Shown: piece after piece, positions 1-8,353 of the stretch
Numbering within the stretch: position 1 is the stretch's first letter
Layout of the letters: each line of letters opens with the position of its first letter
Origin: Methylomonas methanica
GTDB taxonomy: Bacteria > Pseudomonadota > Gammaproteobacteria > Methylococcales > Methylomonadaceae
Length of the DNA: 64,000 bases
Direction of reading: 5' to 3'
Assembly: GCF_001644035.1 (NCBI RefSeq)
Contig: NZ_LUUG01000093.1
Location: forward strand, 86,865 to 150,864
Program-made: the position numbers and the translations under genes
Notes under the pieces: model-generated
Told to the model about the DNA's origin: nothing
The model's database searches: none
Seen by the model: only the letters and a program-made list of their open reading frames with translations

Positions 1-333
1 TTAGCAATATTTAAATAAAACGGTAAAACGCCTTGTTTTCCACCCCTCACCCTGCCCTCTCCCGCTGGAGAGGGATTGTTGTGCTTCGCGGCGAATAACT
101 ACAAATAACTTTTAACCACCTTAATAACCATTAAATTCAGAATAAATACTAATTTAAAATAGCCATATAATAACTGTACAAAAGTAGTATTAAGGCAATA
201 TAAAATATTACATATTTATTACAGTAAATAGATTTGTAATAAATATGTAATATTCATAAAAAATTATTATTAAGCGGAACTTCTAATCTTATTACCCTCA
301 AGAGCGGCTGCCCAGGGAAACCCACAAACTGAG

Positions 334-351
334 TTCCCGTATACGCGGGAA
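334..351. repeat. Short GTTCCCG-type palindrome, copy 1
   Basis: The hairpin TTCCCGTATACGCGGGAA is followed by TGACGAG. It resembles the more complete copy at 697-727 (shared TTCCCG...CGGGAATGACGA). The organisation is like that of small dispersed repeats such as neisserial dRS3, but homology to that family is not claimed. Confidence 0.6.
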
Positions 352-407
352 TGACGAGTCTTTAGAGATTCTCTAAGGGAGCCAATGATAATTCCATTTC
401 CCTCAGC

Positions 408-584
408 AGGCTGTCGTAAACACGCCCTCTCCCGGCAATGCCGTTAAGTTAAGCGCTGGCTATGTAAGGTCGAATTTATTCGACCTTTAGCGCCCATAGT
501 GCGAATAGATTCGCACCTACCAATTCTTGACTTAACGGCGCTGTCCCGGAGGAAGACGGTTTTGTTTTGACTTTTACGTCAGCC
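408..584. repeat. Outer palindromic element with GTCGTAAA ends, containing a nested insertion
   Basis: The left end reads AGGCTGTCGTAAA and the right end TTGACTTTTACGTCAGCCT, which are near-inverted repeats of one another. The same ends bound the element at 10304-10406 inside the T2SS operon (TTGTCGTAAAA and TTGACTTTTACGACAGCCT). The interior of this copy is occupied by a different 100-bp element (440-539), so the two are nested. A non-autonomous mobile element is inferred; no transposase is encoded inside. Confidence 0.5.
440..539. repeat. 100-bp MITE-like element with 14-bp terminal inverted repeats
   Basis: GCCGTTAAGTTAAG (440-453) pairs with CTTGACTTAACGGC (526-539) at 13 of 14 positions. 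Inside are two further perfect hairpins: GGTCGAATTTATTCGACC around 468-485 and GTGCGAATAGATTCGCAC around 499-515. No coding capacity. The shape is that of a miniature inverted-repeat element; mobility is inferred from its nested position, not shown. Confidence 0.6.
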
Positions 585-626
585 TCCGCAGTGAGTAGGG
601 AATTCCGTTAATTCTTAACGGTCCGT

Positions 627-690
627 GTAGGGTGGATAAGCCGTGCGCATCCACCACGATTGCCGGATGCGCTGCGCTTATCCGGCCTAC
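627..690. repeat. BIME-like pair of REP sequences
   Basis: The left REP starts with the GTAG tetranucleotide (627-630) followed by the hairpin GGTGGAT...ATCCACC. The right one is inverted (GGATGCGC...TTATCC) and ends in CTAC (687-690). A GTAG-led hairpin is the hallmark of REPs processed by RAYT transposases, and a RAYT pseudogene with an adjacent GTAG-led REP lies at the other end of this window. Confidence 0.6.
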
Positions 691-696
691 GATCCT

Positions 697-727
697 GGAT
701 TCCCGCCTTCGCGGGAATGACGAATCC
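697..727. repeat. Short ATTCCCGC-type palindrome, copy 2
   Basis: GGATTCCCGC and GCGGGAATGACGAATCC bracket the 4-base loop CTTC, forming an extended hairpin. Partner of the copy at 334-351. Confidence 0.6.
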
Positions 728-791
728 AGGGAGCTTAAGGGCCGGGTTAATAATTCGACCCCGTCTTCCGCAACCATTCAGCCGCCGCACG

Positions 792-2381
792 CTAAAATTG
801 TGTAGCAATCCTGAAGTCCACTCGGTTCTCGCCGCGCCTGACGGTGCCTTGGTCCAGCAGCGGAATGCCAAAATCAAACTCGCCTTGCACGTGCTTAAAC
901 ATATCGAAACGTAAACCCACCCCGGTACTGGCCAGCGCCATTTCGTTCGCATTGCCCGGTAAGGCGTCAACAATCCAGCCTTTACCGGCATCGACAAACA
1001 CCAGCGCCCGCATTTTGTCGAACTCGTCCCATTCGTCCGGCACCAGCCGGGGGCTATACCATTCCAGCGAGGCGGTCACGCCGTCATCGGATAGCGCATT
1101 GGTTTCCAAATAGCCGCGCACGGTTTGAAAACCGCCCATCGAAAATTGCTCGTTACTGATCAGCGGCGAATCGGTGATCTGTCCGGACATCCGTGCCGCC
1201 ACTTCCATACCCCATGGCAAGTTATGCCGGTAGTCCATGCCGCCGCTCAGATAGATAAAATTGGATCTGGCTAAAAAGCGCTTGTCGGCAAACTGCTGCT
1301 CATCGCTGCCCAAACCGCGTATCGCAAAATTGACACCCACATTGAAAGACAATAAAGACTCTGCATCGCGCAAATTGCCGCTGTACTGCGCCATGAATGG
1401 CAGATAACTGATGGGTGTTTTTAAGGTATCCGAACCCAATAAATTCAAATCTTCCTTAAAGTCCTTGTAATCGACGCCTAGCGTCGCGGTATGCGTATAA
1501 TTGTTTAGCGTCTTCAGCGGCGATACAAAACGCGCGCCGTAAATATCACCGGTACCGATCACCGATAAAGCACCGGCGCTGGCGATTTGCGACGTGGAGG
1601 ACGAACTGACCGCGTATAGAGCAAGACGCTTGTCATCGTCGATGATGGGCATTACATAACTACCGACCAACACCTCCACCTCTTCCGGATTTTCCGGCGA
1701 GGTTTGATACATGAACGACGCACTATGAAATTTTTGCCAGAGATTGTCGTAACGCAGCGATACCAAAGTCCGCAAGCGGCTGGTGTTTTGCGTATTGCGG
1801 GAATTGACTTCCACTTTGCCGTGCAAGGGCAATTCGTCTTTAACTTTGAGATCCACTTCCAGCGTACCCGGCGTTTCACCGGCCCGCAGCACCGGCACCA
1901 CGCTCCTGTCCTCGCTTTCGCCGGCCAGTGCGGTCAGTTGTTCCTGCATTTTCGGCAGATTGGGAACATTGCCTTCCGCCAGCTCCGGCACTTTGGCTTT
2001 GATGGCGCCCAGCGAGAAATAACGGGAATCGGTAACTCGCAAACGCGATACCTTGCCTTCCGTCACCTGTAAATACACGACGCCGCCCACCACGTTTTGC
2101 TCGGGAATATCGACGGAGACGGTTTGATAACCTTTACTGCGATACAGCTCTTCCAGCGCGCTGCGCGCCTCTTCCACGGTATCGATGGATTTTTTCGGGC
2201 CTAAAAACCGGTAGACGCATCGTTCAACCAGTTTCCGGTCCAATAAAGAGCTACCCTTCAGGCGCAGCTCCAGTAAATCGAATTGATTGCCGGCTTCTTC
2301 CGCGCTGACCAGCGCACTAGCCGTCAATAACACAGCCGCCAACCCAAAACGGACCGAGCCTAAAAACAAATGTTGTTTCAT
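792..2381 (-). CDS. Two-partner-secretion outer-membrane transporter (TpsB; ShlB/FhaC/HecB family)
   Basis: About 529 residues from the ATG chosen here, which begins a clear signal peptide (MKQHLFLG... to AEEAG). A longer reading would place the upstream terminator hairpin in the coding region. After the signal comes a POTRA-type region (roughly residues 35-200, with GYQTVSVDIPEQ and VVYLQVTEGKVSRL), then a 16-strand-type barrel. The family motifs VRGY (in GGFQTVRGYLE) and FVDAGKG are present, and the chain ends in an aromatic residue (ATQF), as expected for BAM insertion. Known role of the family: export of one large TpsA exoprotein across the outer membrane. No TpsA gene is in the window, so this is an orphan. 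It lies downstream of a PstS-like exported protein gene but behind that gene's terminator, so the two may be transcribed separately. Confidence 0.85.
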   Translation of the reverse strand: MKQHLFLGSVRFGLAAVLLTASALVSAEEAGNQFDLLELRLKGSSLLDRKLVERCVYRFLGPKKSIDTVEEARSALEELYRSKGYQTVSVDIPEQNVVGGVVYLQVTEGKVSRLRVTDSRYFSLGAIKAKVPELAEGNVPNLPKMQEQLTALAGESEDRSVVPVLRAGETPGTLEVDLKVKDELPLHGKVEVNSRNTQNTSRLRTLVSLRYDNLWQKFHSASFMYQTSPENPEEVEVLVGSYVMPIIDDDKRLALYAVSSSSTSQIASAGALSVIGTGDIYGARFVSPLKTLNNYTHTATLGVDYKDFKEDLNLLGSDTLKTPISYLPFMAQYSGNLRDAESLLSFNVGVNFAIRGLGSDEQQFADKRFLARSNFIYLSGGMDYRHNLPWGMEVAARMSGQITDSPLISNEQFSMGGFQTVRGYLETNALSDDGVTASLEWYSPRLVPDEWDEFDKMRALVFVDAGKGWIVDALPGNANEMALASTGVGLRFDMFKHVQGEFDFGIPLLDQGTVRRGENRVDFRIATQF

Positions 2382-2393
2382 TTCACCCATCAC

Positions 2394-2425
2394 AAAAAAA
2401 GACAGCCTCCGCAAGCGAAGGCTGT
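2394..2425 (-). terminator. Rho-independent terminator of the PstS-like gene
   Basis: Read on the minus strand, ACAGCCT and AGGCTGT form a 7-bp stem with a 10-base loop, followed by a run of seven T. It starts about 65 bases after the PstS-like stop codon and lies just upstream of the TpsB start, which supports the shorter TpsB start. Confidence 0.8.
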
Positions 2426-2490
2426 TTGTATTCAATGCGCATCCTTGCGCGAACCTCCAGCTATTACACTAAAGGTTTGTTACATGCTGA

Positions 2491-4050
2491 TTACATCGGT
2501 TTGCTGGTGTTGGTAGAGTTTTTGATAACCGGCACTTGGCAGTTGCTCAAAGAACCTGCGACAGCATGCGAGTAAGGCATAACAGGGGCATTGACATTCA
2601 AGGTGTCGGTAAAGTTGTTGCCGTTGCCGATAGCCAAATAACCTGATTGACCGAATGGGTGAACGAAACCAATGTTCAACTCGGTAGCCAGAATGGTTGG
2701 CGATGCAGCGTCGGCAGCGATTTTAGCGATGATGGTGGATTTATCAGCGCTGATAGCTTTACGCCATTGGAAAGTTTGTTCAACCCAATCCATATATTTG
2801 CCTCTGAACGCTTGCTCCAGAGTAGGCGCTACGCCGTCAACTTTGATAAAGCGGTAATGCTTGGCATGTGTGGCATTGTTTTCCAAGCTTTGTTGACCGA
2901 TAGCCCACGCTCTATTGCCAGCAGTGTTAACTGCGGTGTTGAACACGTCAGGGTTAGTTGTGGTGATTTGTTTAGCAACCGCTTCACCGTCGGCAAAGTC
3001 TTCCAGACACAGTTCCATATCGCCGGAACCACTGATTTCATGCTTCACAGGGCCTGCCAATGGAGAACCCGGCCAATCAGGTGACAAACCGGCAGAACTG
3101 CAAGGGTTGTTCAAGAATTTGACGTATTGTTGCGCGCCGGTACCGGAACCGTCGATACGTTTGCAGTAATGCACTTTAGTATCGTTAGGAGTAACGTTTC
3201 TGACCGTACCGTCGGAATCGGTGTAAGTCAAACCCGCTGTCAAGGCGGTCAAGGCGACGCCGCCTACTTTAAACTCCGACCATCTTTTGATTTGACCGGA
3301 GATCAATTCAGCCACTTGTTGTTTGCTCAAGCTAGGCATACACGCTTCGGTGTAAGCGCCCGGTGCGCAGCTGCCGCCAAAACCGGTCAACAGGTTTTGC
3401 GCTCTTTGCAAAGCCACATATAAGTTATCGGAAACCGGCACACCAAATACCAAAGCAGCGGCAGGAACCACGTTCAGAACCGCGTCGGCGGCTACTGGGT
3501 CAACTTCAGAAGCGTTTGAAGGTTTGTTTGGACCGACGAACAATTTTGGTTCGACATCGGAAATACCGGCGTCGGACACTACGTTAGTCAGGTTAGCGCC
3601 GCTGGCGTTGCAAAACCAGGTGTTAGTTACGCCTTGTTGGGTGCAGTTACCGTTGTCGATACGCATCGCAGCAATCGCTACGCCATCGATCAATGGGTTA
3701 ACGCCTTGAGCGGAACCGCCGGCGGAACGTTTGTGGAACAGTACTTTAGCTGTCGTTGCCGCAGCGCCGTTAACGGTCAAGCCGGGTACGTTGGTAGAGT
3801 TCAGTGTGCAGAAATAGGCACTGTGGCTTTTACCTTCGGAACCCACTGTACCGTTATCTTTAAATACATCCAAAGTACCGGCGTCGCACAAGTTTACGAA
3901 CAGCGCAGCCAGAGCTTTGTCTTGCGCGGTAGCGCCGGACATGAAGATTTCGATATCCGGCGTAACGCTTGGCGCATGTGCCAATGCACCTTGCGAGAAA
4001 CCTGCCAGAGAAGCCACTGCGATAGCAGCAGACAATAATTGCTTTTTCAT
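2491..4050 (-). CDS. PstS-like exported substrate-binding-fold protein
   Basis: 519 residues with a classical Sec signal peptide (MKKQLLSAAIAVASLAGFS...ALA) and cleavage near residue 24. Three stretches resemble PstS-type phosphate-binding proteins: FMSGATAQDKAL near the N-terminus, ELISGQIKRWSEF (like the G-I-x-x-W segment of PstS), and DGSGTGAQQYVKFL (like the DGSGTT ligand loop). It is longer than typical PstS (about 320-350 residues). No phosphate ABC permease genes are nearby, so a phosphate-import role is not supported; a surface or periplasmic binding protein is equally possible. A GAGAG ribosome binding site precedes the ATG. Neighbours are a VPLPA-CTERM protein upstream and a TpsB transporter downstream. 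Fold assignment is moderate; ligand unknown. Confidence 0.6.
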   Translation of the reverse strand: MKKQLLSAAIAVASLAGFSQGALAHAPSVTPDIEIFMSGATAQDKALAALFVNLCDAGTLDVFKDNGTVGSEGKSHSAYFCTLNSTNVPGLTVNGAAATTAKVLFHKRSAGGSAQGVNPLIDGVAIAAMRIDNGNCTQQGVTNTWFCNASGANLTNVVSDAGISDVEPKLFVGPNKPSNASEVDPVAADAVLNVVPAAALVFGVPVSDNLYVALQRAQNLLTGFGGSCAPGAYTEACMPSLSKQQVAELISGQIKRWSEFKVGGVALTALTAGLTYTDSDGTVRNVTPNDTKVHYCKRIDGSGTGAQQYVKFLNNPCSSAGLSPDWPGSPLAGPVKHEISGSGDMELCLEDFADGEAVAKQITTTNPDVFNTAVNTAGNRAWAIGQQSLENNATHAKHYRFIKVDGVAPTLEQAFRGKYMDWVEQTFQWRKAISADKSTIIAKIAADAASPTILATELNIGFVHPFGQSGYLAIGNGNNFTDTLNVNAPVMPYSHAVAGSLSNCQVPVIKNSTNTSKPM

Positions 4051-4081
4051 TGTATATCTCTCAATTGATTAAATTTAAAGT

Positions 4082-4137
4082 TTGAGCCGACCCGTTCATG
4101 AAGGGGGAACCAGCAAAACAGAATCCGGCCGGCTCAA
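4082..4137 (-). terminator. Stem-loop between VPLPA-CTERM gene and PstS-like gene (terminator candidate)
   Basis: TTGAGCCG and CGGCTCAA form a perfect 8-bp stem enclosing about 40 bases. On the minus strand it is followed by ACTTTAAATTT, only moderately T-rich. It could end transcription of the VPLPA gene or act as an RNA-processing element. Confidence 0.4.
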
Positions 4138-4150
4138 GACATTTACGGGA

Positions 4151-4942
4151 TTAAACCGCCAATGATTTACGACGCGTTGCGCGCAGCACACCCATCAAAC
4201 CAGCGCCGAACATCCAAACCGCAGCAGGCAGTGGCACAGCCGCAGGTGCAGCGGTGTAAGTCAATGAACCCACGTTACCGCTGAATGAAAAATTCCATGT
4301 ACCTGGGAAAGTTTCCAATTCGCCGGTATCGAAATCATCGGCATTGACTTTTTCATGAACGAACGCCAAAGCAGTGCCCAATTGGCCTTGCGCGGTAAAA
4401 GGCAAGGCAGTTTGGAAATCGTTGCCGTAAACAGCGGTGTAACCGTTTTGGCCGACAGTTTTGAATGTGCTCAAGTTGTTAGCATTGGCATCTTGAGTTT
4501 GAACAGAACCAACCATAACGTTCCATTTACTCATGGTATTACCAATGTCGCCGGCGTTGCTGTCGATGACAGCAGGAGAAGGAACTACTGACGTAGTGTA
4601 GAAACCAAATTTAGGTAAGTCAGTCAGGTCAGCCAGGATTCCATGACCACCAGAAACACCCCAAGCCACGTTGTTGCCGGCGGTGTAAGCAGCAGCGAAA
4701 GATTGGAAGTTATTGTCAGTCATTGAAAACGACAATGATTGGCTAGGGTTAGCCAGGAATTGCTCAACAGTGATACCCAAATCCAGTGTAAATGAAGTTT
4801 TCGCTGTGTAGTCAACCAGGTTGAACAAAAACTCACTACCGTCTGCTGTCGCATCACCGATAGCTTGGATACGCGCTTCCGCGGCGCCTGAAGCGGCCGC
4901 CGCCAATACTGCAACTGCTAACAATTTTTTAGACAATTTCAT
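4151..4942 (-). CDS. VPLPA-CTERM (PEP-CTERM-like) sorted exoprotein
   Basis: 263 residues. The N-terminal signal peptide is MKLSKKLLAVAVLAAAASGA with cleavage after AEA. The C-terminus carries the tripartite sorting signal: VPLPAAVWMFGAG, a short hydrophobic helix, then the basic tail RATRRKSLAV. This is the VPLPA variant of PEP-CTERM, recognised by exosortase/archaeosortase-type enzymes. The body is low in Cys, rich in Thr/Asn/Phe and beta-type, with no recognised domain. Known family role: export, removal of the tail and surface or extracellular matrix attachment; no exosortase gene is in this window. A GAGGT ribosome binding site lies about 8 bases before the ATG. The leader contains a c-di-GMP-I-like riboswitch ending about 40 bases upstream, so expression is probably tuned by a cyclic dinucleotide. 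Confidence 0.85.
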   Translation of the reverse strand: MKLSKKLLAVAVLAAAASGAAEARIQAIGDATADGSEFLFNLVDYTAKTSFTLDLGITVEQFLANPSQSLSFSMTDNNFQSFAAAYTAGNNVAWGVSGGHGILADLTDLPKFGFYTTSVVPSPAVIDSNAGDIGNTMSKWNVMVGSVQTQDANANNLSTFKTVGQNGYTAVYGNDFQTALPFTAQGQLGTALAFVHEKVNADDFDTGELETFPGTWNFSFSGNVGSLTYTAAPAAVPLPAAVWMFGAGLMGVLRATRRKSLAV

Positions 4943-4982
4943 TTTTTAAAACCTCATGTTTAAATTTCGATTAATGACATAA

Positions 4983-5055
4983 GGTGACAGCCCAGCCGTC
5001 TTGACCTGCAAGACCCGTGACTTTCCGTCCCCGCTTCGCAACGAGTTTGGCTTTT
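4983..5055 (-). promoter_or_regulatory. c-di-GMP-I (GEMM-I) family riboswitch candidate
   Basis: Read on the minus strand the segment contains, in order: GCCAAAC; a hairpin CUCGUU-GCGA-AGCGGG closed by a GNRA tetraloop; the core GGGACGGAAAGUCACGGGUC; a second hairpin arm GCAGGUCAAGACGG; and GGCUGGGCU. This is the order and spacing of the GEMM-I consensus (CAAAC / GNRA hairpin / GGGACGCAAAG.C / GG.AGC.GGGU). It ends about 40 bases before the VPLPA-CTERM start codon, so translation control near the GAGGT site is plausible. By hand alignment the base just before CAAAC is C, where c-di-GMP binders usually have G, so the ligand is uncertain. Confidence 0.75.
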
Positions 5056-5735
5056 ACACGCTTTAGATCGTACTCGACGCCATCTAACATCCTGACAGCG
5101 CCGCTTTGTTGCCCCCGCTACCATTTCCCCCCAAGCCTCCTCCCTATCCTCTTCCGTAGCCGCTCCCTGTCCGTGCCGTCCGTGCTCCCTAGTTGCTCCC
5201 GAATCCTTGTTAAACTGCCTTATCCCGGCACCTCAACTTGGTGCGGATTATTCCAGAGCAATAGCGGCGTTTCGGTTACAGCATTGTTAAATTCACGTGA
5301 CATGTAATACATCTGTATTACAAAGCCGGCCGCTAACACGAAAATTCAGCGGATGATTGGGCGCGGGCGGTAGCTATGAAACTTAAGATTCTTTTTGCGG
5401 GCATTGCCTCACTGCCATTGAGCGAAGGAAGAAGCCCCTTCTCCCTCCGGGAGAAGGTTGGGATGAGGGAATCTAAATAAAGCTATTTTCATGAATTGCC
5501 GTGAGCTCTCGATATCAAGGTCCTTTCTGACTATTGAGTTAGTCCGGCCAAACCCAAAAAGTCAGTCATGCCTCCCGGAATGCAGACATCCAGTGCCATG
5601 GATGGCAAACTTCGAGCTATACGTGCAATCTCGATTCGGCATTCAAGCGAACGCAGACGCCTCGCGACCGCGCAGCGAATCAGCGGCGGCAAATAGGCTC
5701 GCGCCTGCGCGGGAGCGACGATACCCGAGGGCAGG
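5056..5735. other. Intergenic region upstream of the riboswitch; palindromes only
   Basis: Apart from the riboswitch promoter region, the segment holds a pyrimidine-rich stretch (5090-5215), a CTCCCTCCGGGAG palindrome (about 5438-5455, similar to the one near 40-75), and an 80-bp dispersed repeat (5565-5644). ORFs crossing it have repeat-like composition and no ribosome binding site, and are not called. Confidence 0.7.
5565..5644. repeat. 80-bp dispersed repeat, copy A
   Basis: Begins GTCATGCC, contains ATCCAGTGCCATGGAT and CTTCGAGCTAT, and ends TCGGCATTC. The same word order at nearly the same spacing recurs at 46230-46308. Intergenic, no coding capacity. Confidence 0.65.
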
Positions 5736-6251
5736 CTAAACCACGCCCAGCAAGACTTTGGCATTAACGATACCCTCAGCATCGGCCGGTTTTTCGACAT
5801 CGATTTGCAGCACTTGTAAGCGGTGCTTGCTTTCCAGAATCGCCAGCCAGGACATGAGTTGGTCGAAAGGCAGCTGCTCCAGCCAGACGCTGACTTTGTC
5901 CTCGCCTTCCGGCGACAGGTGTTTGATCGCCGGCTTTATCTCCAACTGTTGACTACTGAAATCGACTACGGCCATCGGCGATTGATTAGCGCCATCCAGC
6001 GCCGGCGCGTCAACCGTAGCCTGCTGCCGCAAAGCCGCCGCTTCGTTGCCAACTTGTTGTAAGTAGGTATAGATTTGCCTTTGCGACTGGATTTTTTGCG
6101 TCAGCAAGCGGCTCTGTTCGGCGATTGGTTGGTAAAACAACAGGTAAGCGCCATACACCAACACGACCAACAAACCGCCCAGCGCCAGCACTCGCTCTCT
6201 GGGCGTCAAGTCGGCAAAACGTTGCGATATGTCATTTTTCGCGAATCTCAA
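5736..6251 (-). CDS. gspM: Type II secretion system protein GspM
   Basis: 171 residues. A short cytoplasmic N-terminus (TPRERVLALGG) leads into one membrane helix (LLVVLVYGAYLLFY, about residues 27-42), then a periplasmic coiled stretch and a ferredoxin-like C-terminal domain containing LEQLPFDQLMSWLAILE. GspM is an inner-membrane platform component that partners GspL. It is the last gene of the operon and its start overlaps the end of gspL by 20 bases. No gspN or prepilin peptidase gene follows, so GspO/PilD must be encoded elsewhere. Confidence 0.85.
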   Translation of the reverse strand: MRFAKNDISQRFADLTPRERVLALGGLLVVLVYGAYLLFYQPIAEQSRLLTQKIQSQRQIYTYLQQVGNEAAALRQQATVDAPALDGANQSPMAVVDFSSQQLEIKPAIKHLSPEGEDKVSVWLEQLPFDQLMSWLAILESKHRLQVLQIDVEKPADAEGIVNAKVLLGVV

Positions 6252-7425
6252 GTTGCGCCTCCACGCCGTTTGCGCCGCTGTCGGCCGATTGAATTTTCAC
6301 CTGCACCGTGCTTTGCAAGTGCTGTTTGAATTGCTCCAGCTGGCCGATATCGTCGGCAAGCAGATGCAACTGCAAACCGCCGTTCAGGAAATTGAGCTTT
6401 TTCAAGTGCACGGCCGGCGCGTCTTTCAACACCAAGCCGGAACGGTAAATCAGCCGCATAAAGCTGCTGCCGGCAAAACCCTGTTGTTTTCTGAGTTGCG
6501 CCAGTTGTTGATCGGCTTGAGCCTTGACATTGACGATGCGTTTGACCTCCGGAAAGGTCTGTTTGAACAGGTCTTGGGTTTTAGCTTCCAACGCGCTCAA
6601 TTCGGCTTGTTGTTGCCAATAACTATGCAATAAGGCGTAGCTCTGCACCGCCAAGGCCACAGCCAAAATAATTGCCGCTGGCAGCCACTGTTGCCAGCGG
6701 CCTATTTGGCGGCTGCTGACGGCATAGGCACCGCTCAACAAATTCAGCTCGGCCGGCAATAACTCGGCGGCGCTCGCCATGAAGTGCAAAGGCTGGTCGA
6801 TGGCTATTTCCAAACCAGTACTAGGCAAACCATCCGGCAGCGCGGTGTCTTCACTACCTTTGCATATCCGCAAAGTCTCGAAATCGGCGCCTTCGGCACG
6901 GGCATTTTCCAGCAGCTGCGGCAGAAACTCCGCATCCACACCACCGCCCAGATAGGCAGCGCTGCGCAGCATGGCATTGCTGCCCTCGATCAATAAAGTA
7001 CCTTGTCCAGGCTTATACGGCAGGCACAAGGTTTCCGGATACGCAGCTTCCACCGCTAAACCGGCCTCGCGGAACGGCGCAAGCCACGCCGCTAAAGCCT
7101 CGTGAGCAATCGCCGCCACGGCGAGTTTATCGCGCTCTTGCCTTAGCCAAACCAGATGATAATTTTCCACGTCCTCGGCCAGCAGGTCTTCCAGCGCAAA
7201 CGGCAAGGCTTTTTTTAGTTGCGCTGCGTTTTTAACCGCCAGCTCAATCTCCAGCAATAGCACCGAAGCGGCCGGCACCAGCAGCAATAAAGACTTACCC
7301 TGCGCTGCCATTGCCAACTCGGCCATCGGGCCTGATGCCGGCTGACCATCTGGATCGGCAAGACTCAACCATTCCAGATTATCGGCGGACCCGGCGCCGA
7401 ATCTGACCAGTAGTTTTTCAGCCAT
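6232..7425 (-). CDS. gspL: Type II secretion system protein GspL
   Basis: 397 residues. The N-terminal two thirds match the actin-like cytoplasmic domain that recruits the GspE ATPase (for example AAQLKKALPFALEDLLAED, typical of GspL). One transmembrane helix near residues 245-263 (WLPAAIILAVALAVQSYALL) precedes a periplasmic domain that pairs with GspM. The gene overlaps gspK upstream by 8 bases and gspM downstream by 20, indicating translational coupling. Confidence 0.9.
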   Translation of the reverse strand: MAEKLLVRFGAGSADNLEWLSLADPDGQPASGPMAELAMAAQGKSLLLLVPAASVLLLEIELAVKNAAQLKKALPFALEDLLAEDVENYHLVWLRQERDKLAVAAIAHEALAAWLAPFREAGLAVEAAYPETLCLPYKPGQGTLLIEGSNAMLRSAAYLGGGVDAEFLPQLLENARAEGADFETLRICKGSEDTALPDGLPSTGLEIAIDQPLHFMASAAELLPAELNLLSGAYAVSSRQIGRWQQWLPAAIILAVALAVQSYALLHSYWQQQAELSALEAKTQDLFKQTFPEVKRIVNVKAQADQQLAQLRKQQGFAGSSFMRLIYRSGLVLKDAPAVHLKKLNFLNGGLQLHLLADDIGQLEQFKQHLQSTVQVKIQSADSGANGVEAQLEIREK

Positions 7426-8353
7426 GCGCTAAGCCCTGGCGCTGCCGCTTCACCACTCGCGCGCCACCACTATCGCGCTGCAATTGCGACTCAAACAGCA
7501 GATGGGTTTTGCCCATATCGATTTGCCCTTGTAATAAAAAGTTTTGCGAACTGACGCCCAAGCCGTATTTACCGATGCCGGCGTCGGCAACCGTTTCATC
7601 CTTTAAAAATTCCGCGACTTTTGCGAAAGGCTTACCTCGGGCTCTGAATATGGACTCCGCCTGATCGGCGCTGATGTCGTCGGCCAAACAGCGCAACACG
7701 GTGGCACTGGCGGTGTTGATATTCAGCGGCGCGTAGCCGTCCACTGCGTAGACATAAGGCAGCAATTTCAGATAGGTCTCGCGCGTCATGCCTTGCACCA
7801 GTAACAACTCGCTGACATCGGCAAATTGCCGGTTCGCGGCACGGTAGCCGGGCTTAAATCGGGTATAGGTTTCGTCTTCCGCGCCATGCGGATAGCTGAC
7901 ATCCATATCCGCATCGACCCAATCGGTTATCGCCTGCGCCAGCTCGGTTTTCAGTTTTAGAATTGCCAGCAAGCGTTCCAGGCGCTTGATATCGTCCTTG
8001 GAAATTTTGCCCTCGACCAATACGTTGTTCAGATTGATCCGGCCCTGTAAATCCTCAATCTGTGCTTGCATAGTGCCGCCGACGACGATTGTCCTTGCCA
8101 GCGGTATAGACCAATCTTCAGCCAAACCATCTACTTTTCCGGCCGTGGTGTCGGCAGCCAGCCGGCCGATAGCCCAACTTTCCAAACCGTACACATACTC
8201 CCAGGCTTGCGCGCTGCGCAGCTGATTTTCGGTGCGGCGAATATCCAACTGCCGCGCACTGGACATCGACACGACGGCAACGGTAGCGATAGCCAGTATC
8301 AACATCACCGTAATCAACGCGATCCCGCGCTGCCGCTGATCCACTGACCTCAT
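7418..8353 (-). CDS. gspK: Type II secretion minor pseudopilin GspK
   Basis: 311 residues, the size of the largest minor pseudopilin. The prepilin peptidase site is RQRG/IALITVML, with Thr rather than Glu at mature position 5, a known peculiarity of GspK at the pilus tip. The large helical/SAM-like insert contains NLNNVLVEGKISKDD and ITDWVDADMD, the latter typical of the Ca-binding GspK domain. Start overlaps the gspJ stop by 4 bases. Confidence 0.9.
   Translation of the reverse strand: MRSVDQRQRGIALITVMLILAIATVAVVSMSSARQLDIRRTENQLRSAQAWEYVYGLESWAIGRLAADTTAGKVDGLAEDWSIPLARTIVVGGTMQAQIEDLQGRINLNNVLVEGKISKDDIKRLERLLAILKLKTELAQAITDWVDADMDVSYPHGAEDETYTRFKPGYRAANRQFADVSELLLVQGMTRETYLKLLPYVYAVDGYAPLNINTASATVLRCLADDISADQAESIFRARGKPFAKVAEFLKDETVADAGIGKYGLGVSSQNFLLQGQIDMGKTHLLFESQLQRDSGGARVVKRQRQGLAHG

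Larger units (their letters stand above)
1..791. other. Repeat-rich intergenic region without a convincing gene
   Basis: No ORF here looks coding; those that exist run through palindromes. The first 300 bases are AT-rich (poly-A/T stretches around 110-290) apart from a CTCCC/GGAGAG palindrome near 40-75. From about 330 onward the segment is built of dispersed palindromic elements: two hairpins of the ATTCCCGC...GCGGGAAT type, a 100-bp element with terminal inverted repeats, and a REP pair. It lies downstream of the TpsB gene, so no TpsA exoprotein is encoded on this side within the window. Confidence 0.75.

Noticed and set aside
5090..5230. Possible second (tandem) GEMM riboswitch upstream of the first
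   Set aside because: GGTAGCGGGGGCAAC on the minus strand resembles the 3' end of the motif, but no CAAAC/GNRA/GGGACG 5' half could be matched.
5017..5307. Plus-strand 96-codon ORF
   Set aside because: Runs antisense through the riboswitch and a Pro/Ser/Leu-rich pyrimidine tract, has no ribosome binding site, and no recognisable motif.
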